Positions 36,309 through 45,369 are shown, counted from the stretch's first letter. The stretch is 64,000 bases of DNA from Thermoguttaceae bacterium (GCA_017407125.1 JAFQXE010000047.1:85018-149017), one strand, 5' to 3'. Program-made: numbers and translations. Notes: generated by a model not told the origin, from the letters alone.

Positions 36309-38471
36309 ATGAAACAGCTTTCCTTCGTTTTCCTTTTCTGCGGATTGATTTTCACTGCGTCTTTTGTCGCTGCTCAAGATTTTATGGGGGACGACCTCGA
36401 CGACATTAATGATGTAGCCCTTATACCTCCAGAAATTCCTGAGAAGGAGGAACTTCTTGATTTATTTTATGAAGAGCACGGCTTAAAAGAGTTGGCTGAT
36501 GATCAAATTTGGCCATTGAAAGAATTGGATCCTTCTTATTTCAAGGATAAGTTGATCGTTGCTTTCAACATGGGCAATTTAACAATAGCGCTTCCGCCGT
36601 TTATTGATAAGCAGGAGAAAGCAGAGGCTCTCAAAGCGATGCAAATAATCCAAAACCTGAATAAATTGCAAAAACAGGGAACGGGTTCCGGTCAGTTTGT
36701 AATAATTGGTTTGAACAGTCTTGGAATTGGAACAGATGAGGTGAATTTCTTTAAACAGTGTCGTCCAATGTTTCCTGTGTATAAATATAGTATATTGGAA
36801 GAGAATGAAGTGTTTTGTATTTATGATTCTGAAGGACGTGCACTTCAATCTTTTAAAGATCCCAAATTGTTGTTACAAGCGCTTAAACGCTATGGTTCCG
36901 TAGTTGCAAACATAAAACGCATGAAGAGTTTGCCTGTTCAACACCCATTAGGCGATTTGAATCTGTCGATAAAAGAATATCAAATACTATGTTTATTTGA
37001 ACCTGGGAAACCGTGGAAGGTTTCGTATGAAAAACTCGAAAAAGAAATTGATAAAACAACCAATAGATCAAAAGTTGAATTTTTGACAAAAATCAAGAAA
37101 GCCCTTGACAAATATATGACGACGACCGTTCCAGAAGTTTGTCGAAGCGCTAAAACGAAACCGGTAGCCAACTATTACAAGTTGGTTTTACTTGGTAAAT
37201 CCTTAAAGGGAATGGATGAAGAAGACATGGTTAACAAAGTGTTAACGCCTCTTCAGGCAGATAAAAACATTGCTGAATTAGCTAAACAAATAGATTTGAT
37301 TAATAAATACAAGGAAACGACTGACAAGTCAAAAGTAAATAAAAAGAAGATTGAATCCTTTATTGCCTCGTTAAATCACCAGCTTCAAAATTCAACAACG
37401 GCTACAGTTAAAGTCGAAATAATAGAATATCTTGAAGAATTGATGAACATTCTTCCAGAAGCTGACGTCAATCCTGATGTCAGAAAGGAAATTCAAGCCA
37501 CAAAAATTGCCGCGGAAAAAGAAATGCAAAATCGTGGTAATAATGCAGAATCTGAAGAAGCAATTGACGATAGCTCTTTATTGATATCCAACAATTCGCG
37601 CAATAAAGCTGGCGACCGAATGATTAAAAGGATTAGAGGCGTAGAATTCGTTTTCCGCTACTGTCCGCCGGGAACGTTCATGATGGGGTCTCCTGAGGAC
37701 GAAGAGTATCGCGACGAAAAGGATGAAATTCTACACAAGGTAACCTTAACCAAAGGTTTTTGGATTCTGGAAACAGAGGTAACTCAAAAACAGTGGAAAG
37801 CAATTCAGGGACAATATTACGGCGTCGCTAAAAATGCCGGCAAAGCAGCAGATAATTATCCTGTTATCAATTTATCGTGGAAAAGATGTCAGGAATTTTG
37901 TAAAAATTGTAAAAAGTTAGGACTGCCTGTTCAGCTTCCGACAGAAGCTCAATGGGAATACGCTTGCCGCGCCGGGAGCGTTTCATCGTATGCAGAAGGC
38001 TTGGAGGACGGGCAAGCCGGGGATATTGTATATGAAGGGGAGGATGCGGATAAAGAGTTGGCGACCTTGTTTAAAAGAGAACTAAACAATCTGAATATCT
38101 GGCCTGAAGACTTGAATGTGGATATGCCCGGCCGTATAAAATGTGACGAACTTTACGGGATGGCATTCGAAGATTTCTATTATCCTGTTGGAAAAACAAC
38201 GCCTAACAAATGGGGCATTTACGACATGCACGGCAACGCTTCGGAATGGTGTCTGGACTTGTATGTCCCTTACCATATCTATAACGGAACGACAATAAAT
38301 CCCGCCATTGTTCAACCCGATGATGAACTCATACCAAAAGACGTAGAGGTTTATACAGATAGACATGTAATTCGCGGCGGTCGATCGGCAAATCGGTTTC
38401 ATGGGAGTACCGCTGATTTCGAGACGGGCGAATTAAAAGGCGTTGGTTTTCGCATTGTGTTGGTTCCGTAA
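36309..38471 (+). CDS. Secreted protein with C-terminal formylglycine-generating-enzyme-like domain
   Basis: 720 residues. Signal peptide about 1-22 (SFVAAQ). Residues of about 23-430 form an uncharacterised region rich in helices and Lys/Glu. From about 440 the SUMF1/FGE-sulfatase fold is seen: FRYCPPGTFMMGSPEDEEYRDEKDE, LTKGFWILETEVTQKQWKAI, YPVINLSWKRCQEFC, LPTEAQWEYACRAGS, WGIYDMHGNASEWCLDLY and IRGGRSANRF...GFRIVL. The catalytic cysteine pair of true FGE is not evident near the C-terminus, so it is more likely a structural or binding member of the family. A hairpin-rich leader precedes it. Confidence 0.75.
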   Translation: MKQLSFVFLFCGLIFTASFVAAQDFMGDDLDDINDVALIPPEIPEKEELLDLFYEEHGLKELADDQIWPLKELDPSYFKDKLIVAFNMGNLTIALPPFIDKQEKAEALKAMQIIQNLNKLQKQGTGSGQFVIIGLNSLGIGTDEVNFFKQCRPMFPVYKYSILEENEVFCIYDSEGRALQSFKDPKLLLQALKRYGSVVANIKRMKSLPVQHPLGDLNLSIKEYQILCLFEPGKPWKVSYEKLEKEIDKTTNRSKVEFLTKIKKALDKYMTTTVPEVCRSAKTKPVANYYKLVLLGKSLKGMDEEDMVNKVLTPLQADKNIAELAKQIDLINKYKETTDKSKVNKKKIESFIASLNHQLQNSTTATVKVEIIEYLEELMNILPEADVNPDVRKEIQATKIAAEKEMQNRGNNAESEEAIDDSSLLISNNSRNKAGDRMIKRIRGVEFVFRYCPPGTFMMGSPEDEEYRDEKDEILHKVTLTKGFWILETEVTQKQWKAIQGQYYGVAKNAGKAADNYPVINLSWKRCQEFCKNCKKLGLPVQLPTEAQWEYACRAGSVSSYAEGLEDGQAGDIVYEGEDADKELATLFKRELNNLNIWPEDLNVDMPGRIKCDELYGMAFEDFYYPVGKTTPNKWGIYDMHGNASEWCLDLYVPYHIYNGTTINPAIVQPDDELIPKDVEVYTDRHVIRGGRSANRFHGSTADFETGELKGVGFRIVLVP

Positions 38472-38869
38472 AATAGTTCAGTAAAATAATAAATGAGGTT
38501 CGTCCGACAAGTTGGAGCTTAAGAGTTTAGATTATTGGCTATTTAGAAACTGTTAAGGTTCTATACGACTACCGCAGACGGGTGCGAACTCGTACGCTCG
38601 CACCCCTTGTCCAATTGGAAATCGACCCTGTCGGGCGCAGTTAAAGCAGTTAGCATCGTTGCCACATTCAGCCCATCTGCGTATTCTGCGAGTAGTTTGC
38701 GGTTTCCGCATTCTTTTCTGTTCTCTCATGCAGCCAATAGATTTTGTCTATTTTGAGAAATCTTTGTAACATTTCACCCGGTTTTCTCGTATATATGTAT
38801 TACCTGTCCGACGAGGTTTTGTTTCTGTCGGAAAGCTGTTTTTCCTGTTTTTCATGGAGAAGGAGAGAT
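38472..38869 (+). other. Intergenic region and leader of the first tandem gene
   Basis: Starts with the dispersed GGTTCGTCCGACAAGTTGG (38504-38522). From about 38775 it is a leader (CGGTTTTCTCGTATATATGTATTACC...CCTGTTTTTCATGGAGAAGG, not one run of more than 20 here) that is repeated before the second tandem gene at 39600. Confidence 0.5.
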
Positions 38870-39496
38870 ATGGTAGAGTATCGAAATTTTTTCGTCCGCT
38901 TTTCTGGCGACGGCGGTCGCATGACTCTTAACGAGAAGGACGATTGCTGGGAATACCTTTGTCCCGGCAAAGGCAAGATTGTTGCCTGGCTTGACCCGAA
39001 CGACGAAGAAGAATGCGTTTTTCTGAACGTCCGATTTTTGGACGTCAACGGCGCTCAGCTTCCTAAAAATGAAAGCAAGGCGTCTATTTCCTATGCTATC
39101 GCGTTTGTTTACGCTGGCATGGCTGCTCTGGAATTCCGACCAACTCGAAATAGTCTGATGATGGCTCTTCCGTATGGACATGGACATTGGACGAAGATTG
39201 TTCGTCCCGATCAAATCGTTGGATTGCCTGCGCTGATACTGTTTGCAAAAAACAGTTTTGACGTTGACTATCTGCTCATTCCGGAACGTCCCGAATTCTT
39301 CCCGCGCGAAGAACGTGAAATGACGCCGGAACGGGAAGAAATCATTAAAAAAATGGAAGCGTTCAAAGCTCGAATGCAGGAACGCGAGAAAGAAATGGAA
39401 AAGGAAGCCCGCGAAAACATCCAGCGCGCAAACGAAGACTGGAAAGAGTGGGAACGCCGTCAATCTGAAGAAAACGACTCTAACCGCAGCGAATAA
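38870..39496 (+). CDS. Unknown protein, tandem copy 1
   Basis: 208 residues from the ATG at 38870, chosen because GAAGGAG lies 5-11 nt upstream. The in-frame extension to 38744 has no such site. It begins MVEYRNFFVRFSGDGGRMTLNEKDDCWEYLCPGKGKIVAWLDPNDEE. A beta-rich N-terminal part is followed by a strongly charged helical C-terminus (about 145-208, EREEIIKKMEAFKARMQEREKE) that probably forms a coiled coil. There is no signal peptide. I do not recognise the family. The neighbour at 39687 is a close paralogue. Confidence 0.6.
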   Translation: MVEYRNFFVRFSGDGGRMTLNEKDDCWEYLCPGKGKIVAWLDPNDEEECVFLNVRFLDVNGAQLPKNESKASISYAIAFVYAGMAALEFRPTRNSLMMALPYGHGHWTKIVRPDQIVGLPALILFAKNSFDVDYLLIPERPEFFPREEREMTPEREEIIKKMEAFKARMQEREKEMEKEARENIQRANEDWKEWERRQSEENDSNRSE

Positions 39497-39686
39497 ACGA
39501 GCGCCCGTTTTCCGGGGGTTTTTAAGACCGTTTGTCAACGCTGGCAAACGGTCGTTTTATTTTTCTTGCTAGTAGAGGATGTTTTTTGTAACGTTCCCGC
39601 CGGTTTTCTCGTATATATGTATTACCCGGCGGAGAATTGTTTCCTGTCGGGAGTCTGTTTCCTGTTTTTCATGGAGAAGGAGAGAT

Positions 39687-40307
39687 ATAGTAGAGTATCG
39701 AAGATTTTTCGCCCGATTTTCTGGCGACGGCGGCAGAATGACGCTTAACGAGAAAGACGATTGCTGGGAATACCTTTGTCCCGGCAAAGGCAAGATTGTT
39801 GCCTGGCTTGACCCGAACGACGAAGAAGAACTCGTTTACCTGAACGTCCGTTTCCTGGACGTCAATGGCAATTCGGTCCCTAAAAAGGAAAACAAGGCGT
39901 ACATTTCCTGCGCGCTCGTAATTGATTCGATGGGCGCGATTGTTCTGGAATTCCAACCAATACCAGCGGATCTGACGTGGACTCTCCCCTATGGCGATTG
40001 GACGGGCGTCATTCGTCCAGATCAAGTTGTTGGAATGCCGGGGCTGATAACGTTTGCAAATAACAGTTTTGGCATTGACTATCTGCTCATTCCGGAACGT
40101 CCTGAATTCTTCCCTCGCAAAGAACGTGAAATGACGCCTGAACTCGAAGAAAGCCTTAAAGAAGCGGAAGAGATCAAAGACCGAATGAAGGCACGCGATA
40201 AAGAAATTGAACAGAAAGTTCGCGAAAACATCCAGCGCACAAACGAAGAATGGGAAGAGTGGGAACGCCGTCAGGCTGAAGAAAACGACAGCGATCAAGG
40301 CAAATAA
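39687..40307 (+). CDS. Unknown protein, tandem copy 2, non-standard start
   Basis: Paralogue of the preceding gene: IVEYRRFFARFSGDGGRMTLNEKDDCWEYLCPGKGK..., with the same charged C-terminal coiled coil. The position of the copy 1 ATG is ATA here (39687-39689), with the ribosome site GAAGGAGAG intact. Translation may begin at ATA, or at an in-frame ATG at 39579, which would add 36 residues of unlikely sequence. Start-codon loss may mean low expression. The upstream ~100-nt leader is also duplicated, so this is a segmental tandem duplication. Confidence 0.55.
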   Translation: MVEYRRFFARFSGDGGRMTLNEKDDCWEYLCPGKGKIVAWLDPNDEEELVYLNVRFLDVNGNSVPKKENKAYISCALVIDSMGAIVLEFQPIPADLTWTLPYGDWTGVIRPDQVVGMPGLITFANNSFGIDYLLIPERPEFFPRKEREMTPELEESLKEAEEIKDRMKARDKEIEQKVRENIQRTNEEWEEWERRQAEENDSDQGK

Positions 40308-40348
40308 ACGACCATCGGTTTTCCGGGGGACTTTTAAGGTTCATCCGA

Positions 40349-40624
40349 CAAGTTGGCGCCTGTGAACTAAAATATGGTTTATTTAGGGTCTAGCAAGTCC
40401 CACACGGAAAACACGGATGAGACGGATTCACACCGATTGATTAACTATTGTCCTGAAGTCATTATTTAAATCAAAGGATTATTAAATGATTAGAATAATA
40501 TATCAGAAATAATGAACTTATATTAACTAATCGGTGAAAATCCGTATTTCCCGGGGGCTTACGCACCCCGGCTCGCCAAAATCCGTGAACGGACTGACCT
40601 GCATAAACGTCAGGCGCCAACTTG
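40349..40624. repeat. 276-bp element bounded by 14-bp inverted repeats
   Basis: CAAGTTGGCGCCTG (40349-40362) and CAGGCGCCAACTTG (40611-40624) bound it. Inside, ACGGATTCACACCGATT is mirrored by AATCGGTGAAAATCCGT. The outer motif continues into GGTTCATCCGACAAGTTGG, found also at 32751 and 38504. No coding sequence. It looks like a MITE-like or structural repeat. Confidence 0.55.
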
Positions 40625-40664
40625 CAGGAAGAGCCAATAATTTTATCTGAAACTGAACTCTGTT

Positions 40665-41974
40665 CTATTCTTTGTCTTGGGAATTGAGAGAAACGTCTTT
40701 TCGATATTTATAAATCTGTTCTACCATATATTTTTTGAAAATATAGTCTGTAGTTTGTGTGTCAATAATTTGGTTAACAGACTCGACAAACTGACGTAAT
40801 TCTTCAGTGGATGCGGAGTCAAGGAAAGAAGTCCAAAACTCTTCCGTATTAGATAAGTATTTTTTATTCTCGCGTTGTTTTACATAATCTGAATCTGTTA
40901 TTGGATAAGGATAATTACGGGCTGTAAAGATGGTTAGTTTGCCTTCTTTTAAAAATTTTGATAAATCAGATAACACATTTTTATTTACGCTTAGCGTGTT
41001 CTGTTTGGCTCCAAACCATGGCTCCATTAAAGACGTATGAAGGTAAACTTCCACCTTCAAGGCAAAAGGTAATTTTTCAATCTCCTTAAGGAACTCCTTT
41101 GTTTCCCGGTCGTAATCTTCAAGTTCGCCGGCTTCAACTCGCAGAAAATATCGGTTTACATAATATTGCAGCCGAACGTCTGACGAATAGAATTGGTTCC
41201 ATTGCTGCTGCGTTATTGGCGCGGCGCTGAGATAGGCGTTAACCAAAGGATTAACGTTTTTAGGGTGAACTATTTGAAGATCGCCATCCCAAGGAGAATA
41301 TTCAATCTTTATGCCCCAAAACTGCAACGCCATTCTGGCTATTGTTAAGACGCGAATATTTGACTCCGCATAACCTGGAAGAGTGGGGGACATAGATATT
41401 CCCGAAGGAGGTAATTGATCTGCCCAGTCTGCAAACAACGACTTATCGCATTCTAATCGAGACATTGTTATCGGACTGTATTCGTTTAGTGTAATAGGCG
41501 ACAATTGGAGTTGATAAGGTAATTTTTCAATCTTGTCGTATCCTCTTATGCTATAAAATGCAATTTCTCTATCGTTCAAATAGTCGGCAATAATCGGCAA
41601 ATATTGCGTATTTAGAGAACAATAAAGCATATACAAAATCAGAGAGCGTTCACTTGCTTTTGCCTGAGGAAGATAATTGATTGCTTCTCTTCTATCCTGG
41701 TCAGATGCATTCAATGCAAACTTCGTAAATTGATAAAAGAGTGGACAGGACTGAGTAGCATAAAAAATTTGTCTTCGCTATTAGATATGGCGCTAAGCGA
41801 CAGAAAACCATGAAGCGAATAAAGCGGAAAATGATGTATCTTTTCAGCATAGGTTTTGATTGTTGTAACGCAATTGCCATCAGACTGATATGAATAGCAA
41901 TTAGCATTTATAGATAACAACGCCAAAACGAGAACGAAAATTGTTAATAAAACTCTTTTATACATAATTATCAT
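40665..41974 (-). pseudogene. Secreted protein gene broken by a frameshift in an A/T homopolymer
   Basis: A signal-peptide N-terminus (MYKRVLLTIFVLVLALLSINANC...) opens at 41974 and stops at 41711. A long 349-residue frame starts within the same region and runs to 40665. If the run of six A (T on the coding strand) at 41762-41767 were seven, the frames would join as SNSEDKFF-YATQSCPLFYQFTKFALNASDQD. This fits one ~437-residue secreted protein of unknown function. The intact part includes LVNAYLSAAPITQQQWNQFY. An IS5-like element sits 12 nt upstream of the ATG and separates the gene from its promoter. Thus it may be doubly inactivated. A sequencing error in the homopolymer remains possible. 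Confidence 0.6.
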
Positions 41975-41990
41975 CTATGATAGTTACTAG

Positions 41991-42804
41991 GGCGTGTTCA
42001 CGCAAAATCAAGTATTCATGTTAAGTTGACGATATGAATATATTATGCAACTTAACAAAAAACAATTTGAAAAAATCGCTTCTCTGCTTCCAAAGCAGAG
42101 AGGGAATGTTAAAATTCCTAGTTTGGTTATTATTAACGCCTTATTATACATTGTCGAAAACAGATGTAAATGGCGTGCTTTACCAAAGCAGTACGGTCCT
42201 TGGCATACTGTTTACATGCGATTTGACCGTTGGGTTGATAGCGGCGTTATTGAAAAAATATTTAACGCTTTGCATGAGGAATTTGACATTACCATTGACA
42301 AAAAGGTTTTATCGTTGGATAGTACATATGTAAAAGTACATCCTGATGGAACTTGTTGTAAAAAAAGTGCATAGGTAAAACCCGTGGCGGGACTAATACC
42401 AAAATCCATGCAATCGTGGCAAATGAAAATGCGTTGCTTGCATTTCATCTTTCACGAGGAAACTTACATGATGGTCCGCAGGGTCGATTGCTAATCGAAC
42501 AATTGGATCAGGAGTATGAAAATTCCTATGTTTTAATGGGTAAAGCCTATGAAGGCGCGCAAACGCGCCAGGCTGTTTTGGATAAAGGAATGATTCCGGT
42601 TGTTCCTCCTAAAACTAATCGTAAAAACCAATGGGAATATGATAAAACTCTTTACCGTCGCCGAAATGAAGTTGACCGCTTCTTCCGTCGATTAAAATAT
42701 TCCCGTCGTATTTTTACCCGATACGATAAACTTGATACAACGTATATTGCATTTATTCAACTTGCACTTATCGGAGAATACTTCCGAAATAGTGTGAACA
42801 CGCC
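41991..42804 (+). mobile_element. IS5-family insertion sequence (814 bp)
   Basis: Perfect terminal inverted repeats GGCGTGTTCAC (left from 41991, right to 42804) are flanked by CTAG target duplications (41987-41990 and 42805-42808), matching the YTAR target of the IS5 group. The inside encodes one transposase in two overlapping frames. The length fits the IS427/IS1031-type members (~0.8-0.9 kb). Confidence 0.85.
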
Positions 42805-42808
42805 CTAG
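42045..42808 (+). CDS. IS5-family transposase, -1 frameshift between two frames
   Basis: The first frame (42045-42374, 109 residues) has the N-terminal helix-turn-helix region and LSLDSTYVKV, the first catalytic Asp. A run of seven A (42360-42366) then allows -1 slippage into the frame that encodes IGKTRGGTNTKIHAIV (the IS5 IGKSRGG motif) and ends at 42808. The second frame has MGKAYEG where active relatives have a D (as in ADKAYD), and NEVDRFF where they have VER. So two DDE positions are altered, and the copy may be inactive. The stop codon TAG is supplied by the target duplication. Confidence 0.8.
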
Positions 42809-43033
42809 TAACGTTCGTGTTTTTTGTGTTTTTCGTGTTTTTCGTGTTTAATAACTCTTTTATTAGTTCACCCTAAAATTTAGCCGCAGTAATCTTTAAA
42901 ACTTTGCGAACTAGAGCGTGAGGTTAAACAATACTTGACGTCCTTTGCGAACTTGACGTGAGTTTATCCGGGGCTAACGCGCCCCGGCTCGCCAAAATCC
43001 ATGAACGGACTGACATGTGTCAACTGGTCGAAA
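42809..43033. repeat. Intergenic repeats after the IS
   Basis: TTTTTCGTGTTTTTCGTG-type array (42823-42850), an ACTTTGCGAAC block, and a CCGGGGCTAACGCGCCCCGG palindrome followed by CTCGCCAAAATCC. The last is shared with 40550-40600. Confidence 0.55.
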
Positions 43034-43366
43034 TTACGGTTTATCGGAGTTCGGGCAGATGCAGTGGAACTGACCGCAGCCGGGGCAGCCGCAGCCGTAC
43101 TTTTTATGGACTTCTTCCGTCAGGTCGATTCCCTTGACGTTGGCGATTGTCATCAGCCACGCCAGGACGTCGGCGAATTCCGGTCCGAGTTCGTGCTTTT
43201 TGCTCCCGCGAATCGCCGCCGCCAGCTCGCCGACTTCTTCCATGAGCCACATAAACGTGCCTTCAGCGCCGCGTTCGACGTCTTTCTCGTAGTACATGTC
43301 TTTAATTAACTGCTGAAAATCACGGAGCGTGAAATCCGCAGCAGGTTTCTGTTTTTCTGATGTCAT
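43034..43366 (-). CDS. MazG-like nucleotide pyrophosphohydrolase with Cys-rich tail
   Basis: 110 residues. FMWLMEEVGELAAAIRG (EExxE type) and ELGPEFADVLAWLMTIAN (ExxD) are the MazG/dUTPase-like all-alpha metal-binding motifs; such enzymes hydrolyse nucleoside triphosphates to monophosphates. The last 25 residues, KKYGCGCPGCGQFHCICP, hold five cysteines and one histidine and could bind zinc or an iron-sulfur cluster. This tail is not in the minimal family. It is cytoplasmic. A GTG/TTG alternative start is possible but the ATG at 43366 gives a sensible N-terminus. Confidence 0.75.
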   Translation of the reverse strand: MTSEKQKPAADFTLRDFQQLIKDMYYEKDVERGAEGTFMWLMEEVGELAAAIRGSKKHELGPEFADVLAWLMTIANVKGIDLTEEVHKKYGCGCPGCGQFHCICPNSDKP

Positions 43367-43541
43367 GGTTTAGGAATAAAGGTTGGTATTAGGTTTAAAG
43401 CGTCAGAACCGCGCGTTTGCAGTTCTCCATGTTCTAATAAGTTCTATTGTACACATCCTCTCGGACTGTACAAGGAGGAACCCCGAAAAAACTGTAAAAA
43501 AGGGCGCGTCCCTTTCCTGATAAATCCCTTTTTAAAACTCC

Positions 43542-43570
43542 TTGACAACGCATTCGTCCTATGTTATAAT
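43542..43570 (+). promoter_or_regulatory. Perfect sigma-70 consensus promoter
   Basis: TTGACA (43542-43547), 17-nt spacer, TATAAT (43565-43570). It is the best promoter in the window and should start transcription at about 43577. Confidence 0.85.
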
Positions 43571-43576
43571 ATTTAT

Positions 43577-44430
43577 GTAACCTCTGTAAAAACGACGTTT
43601 TTTGAGGTTGCCTGTATTGGATTTTTCAATACAGATGGAATCGTTTTACGAAAAGAAGCTGTTGAGCAGGGATCGGTTGCTGAGGTTCAGATTTACTGAG
43701 AACTGGGAGATGGTTTCGAACAAAAAGTCTGTTCAAGGATTAAAATTGCAGACAGAATATCGAATTCTGTAAGTTATTCAAGAACGAATATTGAAGTCCT
43801 AAAAGCGAAAAGTCCGCCCGAGCGTTCTCCATCTTGTCCCAAAAATGGAGAACGCGAATGAAGAGTGAAGAATTCAGGCTTAAATAACCAGGAGACGTTG
43901 ATAAGAGCAGCTCTTTTATTAACGACGACTGGGACCCGGACGCGGTATAATTTTTTACCTCCGGTAAAATTTTTTACCGCCGATGGGATAAAGCAGATTT
44001 CTTTTCTATTGTTTTTTGGCGGGGCGGCGCTTTTTGGGATTCCATGAAATTTATTTTTTTGCGAGCGACGGCGTCACGGTCGTAAGTGCGGAAATCAACC
44101 GAGTGGCCTCTGGTCATGCTTGAACCCTGACTGGGCGATGGCGGTGAGTTTTTCCTGTGGGCTCACGGGTGAAACAGGGAGACTTTTAGTAAACGCGGGA
44201 GTCATGTAAGTAGTGAACGTTTGCAATGTTTTTCTGCTTTTCGTTCGTTCGCGGGCGGAAAGCGGATTGGACGTTCACGGTGGCGGAGTTCCGACCCAAC
44301 GGACGAAGAAGCTTCGGTTTCGGCTGTCAGGCGGGTTAAGCCTTTCGCTGAAGAGAAATCTTCACTCATCTGTGCATTGCAGGTGATAAACGATTCCATT
44401 TTTTTGTTATTCAACAAATCATCAATGGGA
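43577..44430 (+). ncRNA. Large structured non-coding RNA candidate
   Basis: About 850 nt between the consensus promoter and the next gene, with no credible coding frame. Stable hairpins follow one another: AACCTC/GAGGTT with an AAAAAC/GTTTTT core (43579-43609), CTGTATT/AATACAG (43612-43634), ACAGAAT/ATTCTGT (43752-43770), and an 11-bp GCGTTCTCCAT/ATGGAGAACGC stem (43822-43855). A duplicated GGTAWAATTTTTTACC palindrome follows (43944-43978). A nested hairpin at 44213-44278 is closed by GTGAACGT/ACGTTCAC with inner stems TCTGCTTT/AAAGCGGA and CGTTCG/CGGGCG around a TTCG loop. I checked it against tRNA, tmRNA, RNase P and SRP hallmarks and found none that fit. It may be a stand-alone RNA or a very long leader of the downstream gene. 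Confidence 0.6.
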
Positions 44431-44438
44431 GAACAGTT

Positions 44439-45152
44439 ATGAGCATTCAAACGACTTTTACAAAACAGAAACGCGAACTTGCCAAGGCGCAGGAACTGAT
44501 TCAGTCGATTCGGGCGCAGGAAGTGCGTCAGATTCGTTACAACGCGGAAGGAAAGATGGAAACTGCCCAGCGGACAGCCTGGCTTGTCGATACGCCGGAA
44601 TCGTTGGCGAGTCAGGTGTTCCAGATTATTCGTGAAGTCGTGGCTCAGCATGGCGCGCGTCAGCAGGCGAATTCGGTGAATAAAGGCCGCTTTGAGTTTG
44701 CTGGAATTCAGGCGGACTTAACCGTCCCGCAATGCCGCGCTTTGCAGGACGTCTTGGGCACGTTAACCGCTCTTGTGAACAAACTCCCAGTGGAAAATAA
44801 AAGTCACGTTCCCAACGGAGAGATTGACGGTCGACCGGCGTATATCATGCCGATGGAAAACGTCATGAAAGAATGCGTTCGTTATGTGCCGTATGAAGAA
44901 AAGGATTCGACGCGCGTCAGAACGTATGAAGAACGCTATCAGGAAGTGGATTACAAGACTCAGAACGCTGAAATCGACTACGGATTCCCCGTCCTCGTGA
45001 TTAAAGCCATGAAGGAACTGCTTTCCGATCTGTCGACGGCGATTCAGGTCGCGATCGACGAAGCCAACTCCCAGCCGCAGAAAAAAGACGAGGAACTGGA
45101 AAGAGTCATCGGCAAGATTACGGAAGTCTTTGAAAAGCAGCTGCAGCGATGA
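44439..45152 (+). CDS. Unknown protein downstream of the structured RNA
   Basis: 237 residues. GGGAG lies 8-12 nt before the ATG. No signal peptide or membrane segment. It is mostly helical with charged ends (KQKRELAKAQELIQSIRAQEVRQIRYN at the start, KKDEELERVIGKITEVFEKQL at the end). The centre has LTVPQCRALQDVLGTLTALVNKLP and a YEERYQEVDYKTQNAEIDYGFPVLVIKAMKELL segment. The layout reminds me of a ~210-240-residue family of unknown function seen in actinobacteria and phages (DUF7873 as I recall), but I could not verify that. The gene is the only one that the strong promoter and the structured RNA can serve. It could bind that RNA (inferred). Confidence 0.6.
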   Translation: MSIQTTFTKQKRELAKAQELIQSIRAQEVRQIRYNAEGKMETAQRTAWLVDTPESLASQVFQIIREVVAQHGARQQANSVNKGRFEFAGIQADLTVPQCRALQDVLGTLTALVNKLPVENKSHVPNGEIDGRPAYIMPMENVMKECVRYVPYEEKDSTRVRTYEERYQEVDYKTQNAEIDYGFPVLVIKAMKELLSDLSTAIQVAIDEANSQPQKKDEELERVIGKITEVFEKQLQR

Positions 45153-45180
45153 AATCCTGCTCAAGTACGAGCCATAGAAT

Positions 45181-45297
45181 AAGCCGCTAGCTTTTAGCTG
45201 CTAGCTATTAGCTTGGGCGTTTGCAATTCCCGATGTTAGCCTTTAAAGTCAGAAGCTGACATCAAAAGCTAGAAGCTAGAGGCTAACAGCTAGAAGC
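45181..45297. repeat. GCTAGAA-type heptamer array
   Basis: Degenerate heptamers (GCTAGCT, GCTATTA, GCTAGAA, GCTAGAG) similar to those at 33489-33610, in opposite arms. Confidence 0.7.
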
Positions 45298-45305
45298 TCT
45301 TTTTC

Positions 45306-45354
45306 GCTAAAGCCGCTGACGGCGAGAGTCGTTCTCTCATCGCGGCTTTAGCGT
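45306..45354. terminator. Long hairpin between convergent genes
   Basis: A 12-bp stem CGCTAAAGCCGC/GCGGCTTTAGCG with an inner GAGAG/CTCTC stem. No downstream T run on either strand, so its role as a terminator is not sure. Confidence 0.4.
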
Positions 45355-45369
45355 TGCGTTGCCGTGGCG

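Noticed and set aside
43713..43725. T-loop-like TTTCGAAC that could mark a tRNA or tRNA-like domain
   Set aside because: No flanking 5-bp T stem and no acceptor or anticodon arms.
43801..43860. RNase P RNA-like GAAAAGTCCG motif
   Set aside because: Only a short match to the P4 region; the partner CR-V sequence and the rest of RNase P RNA are not found.
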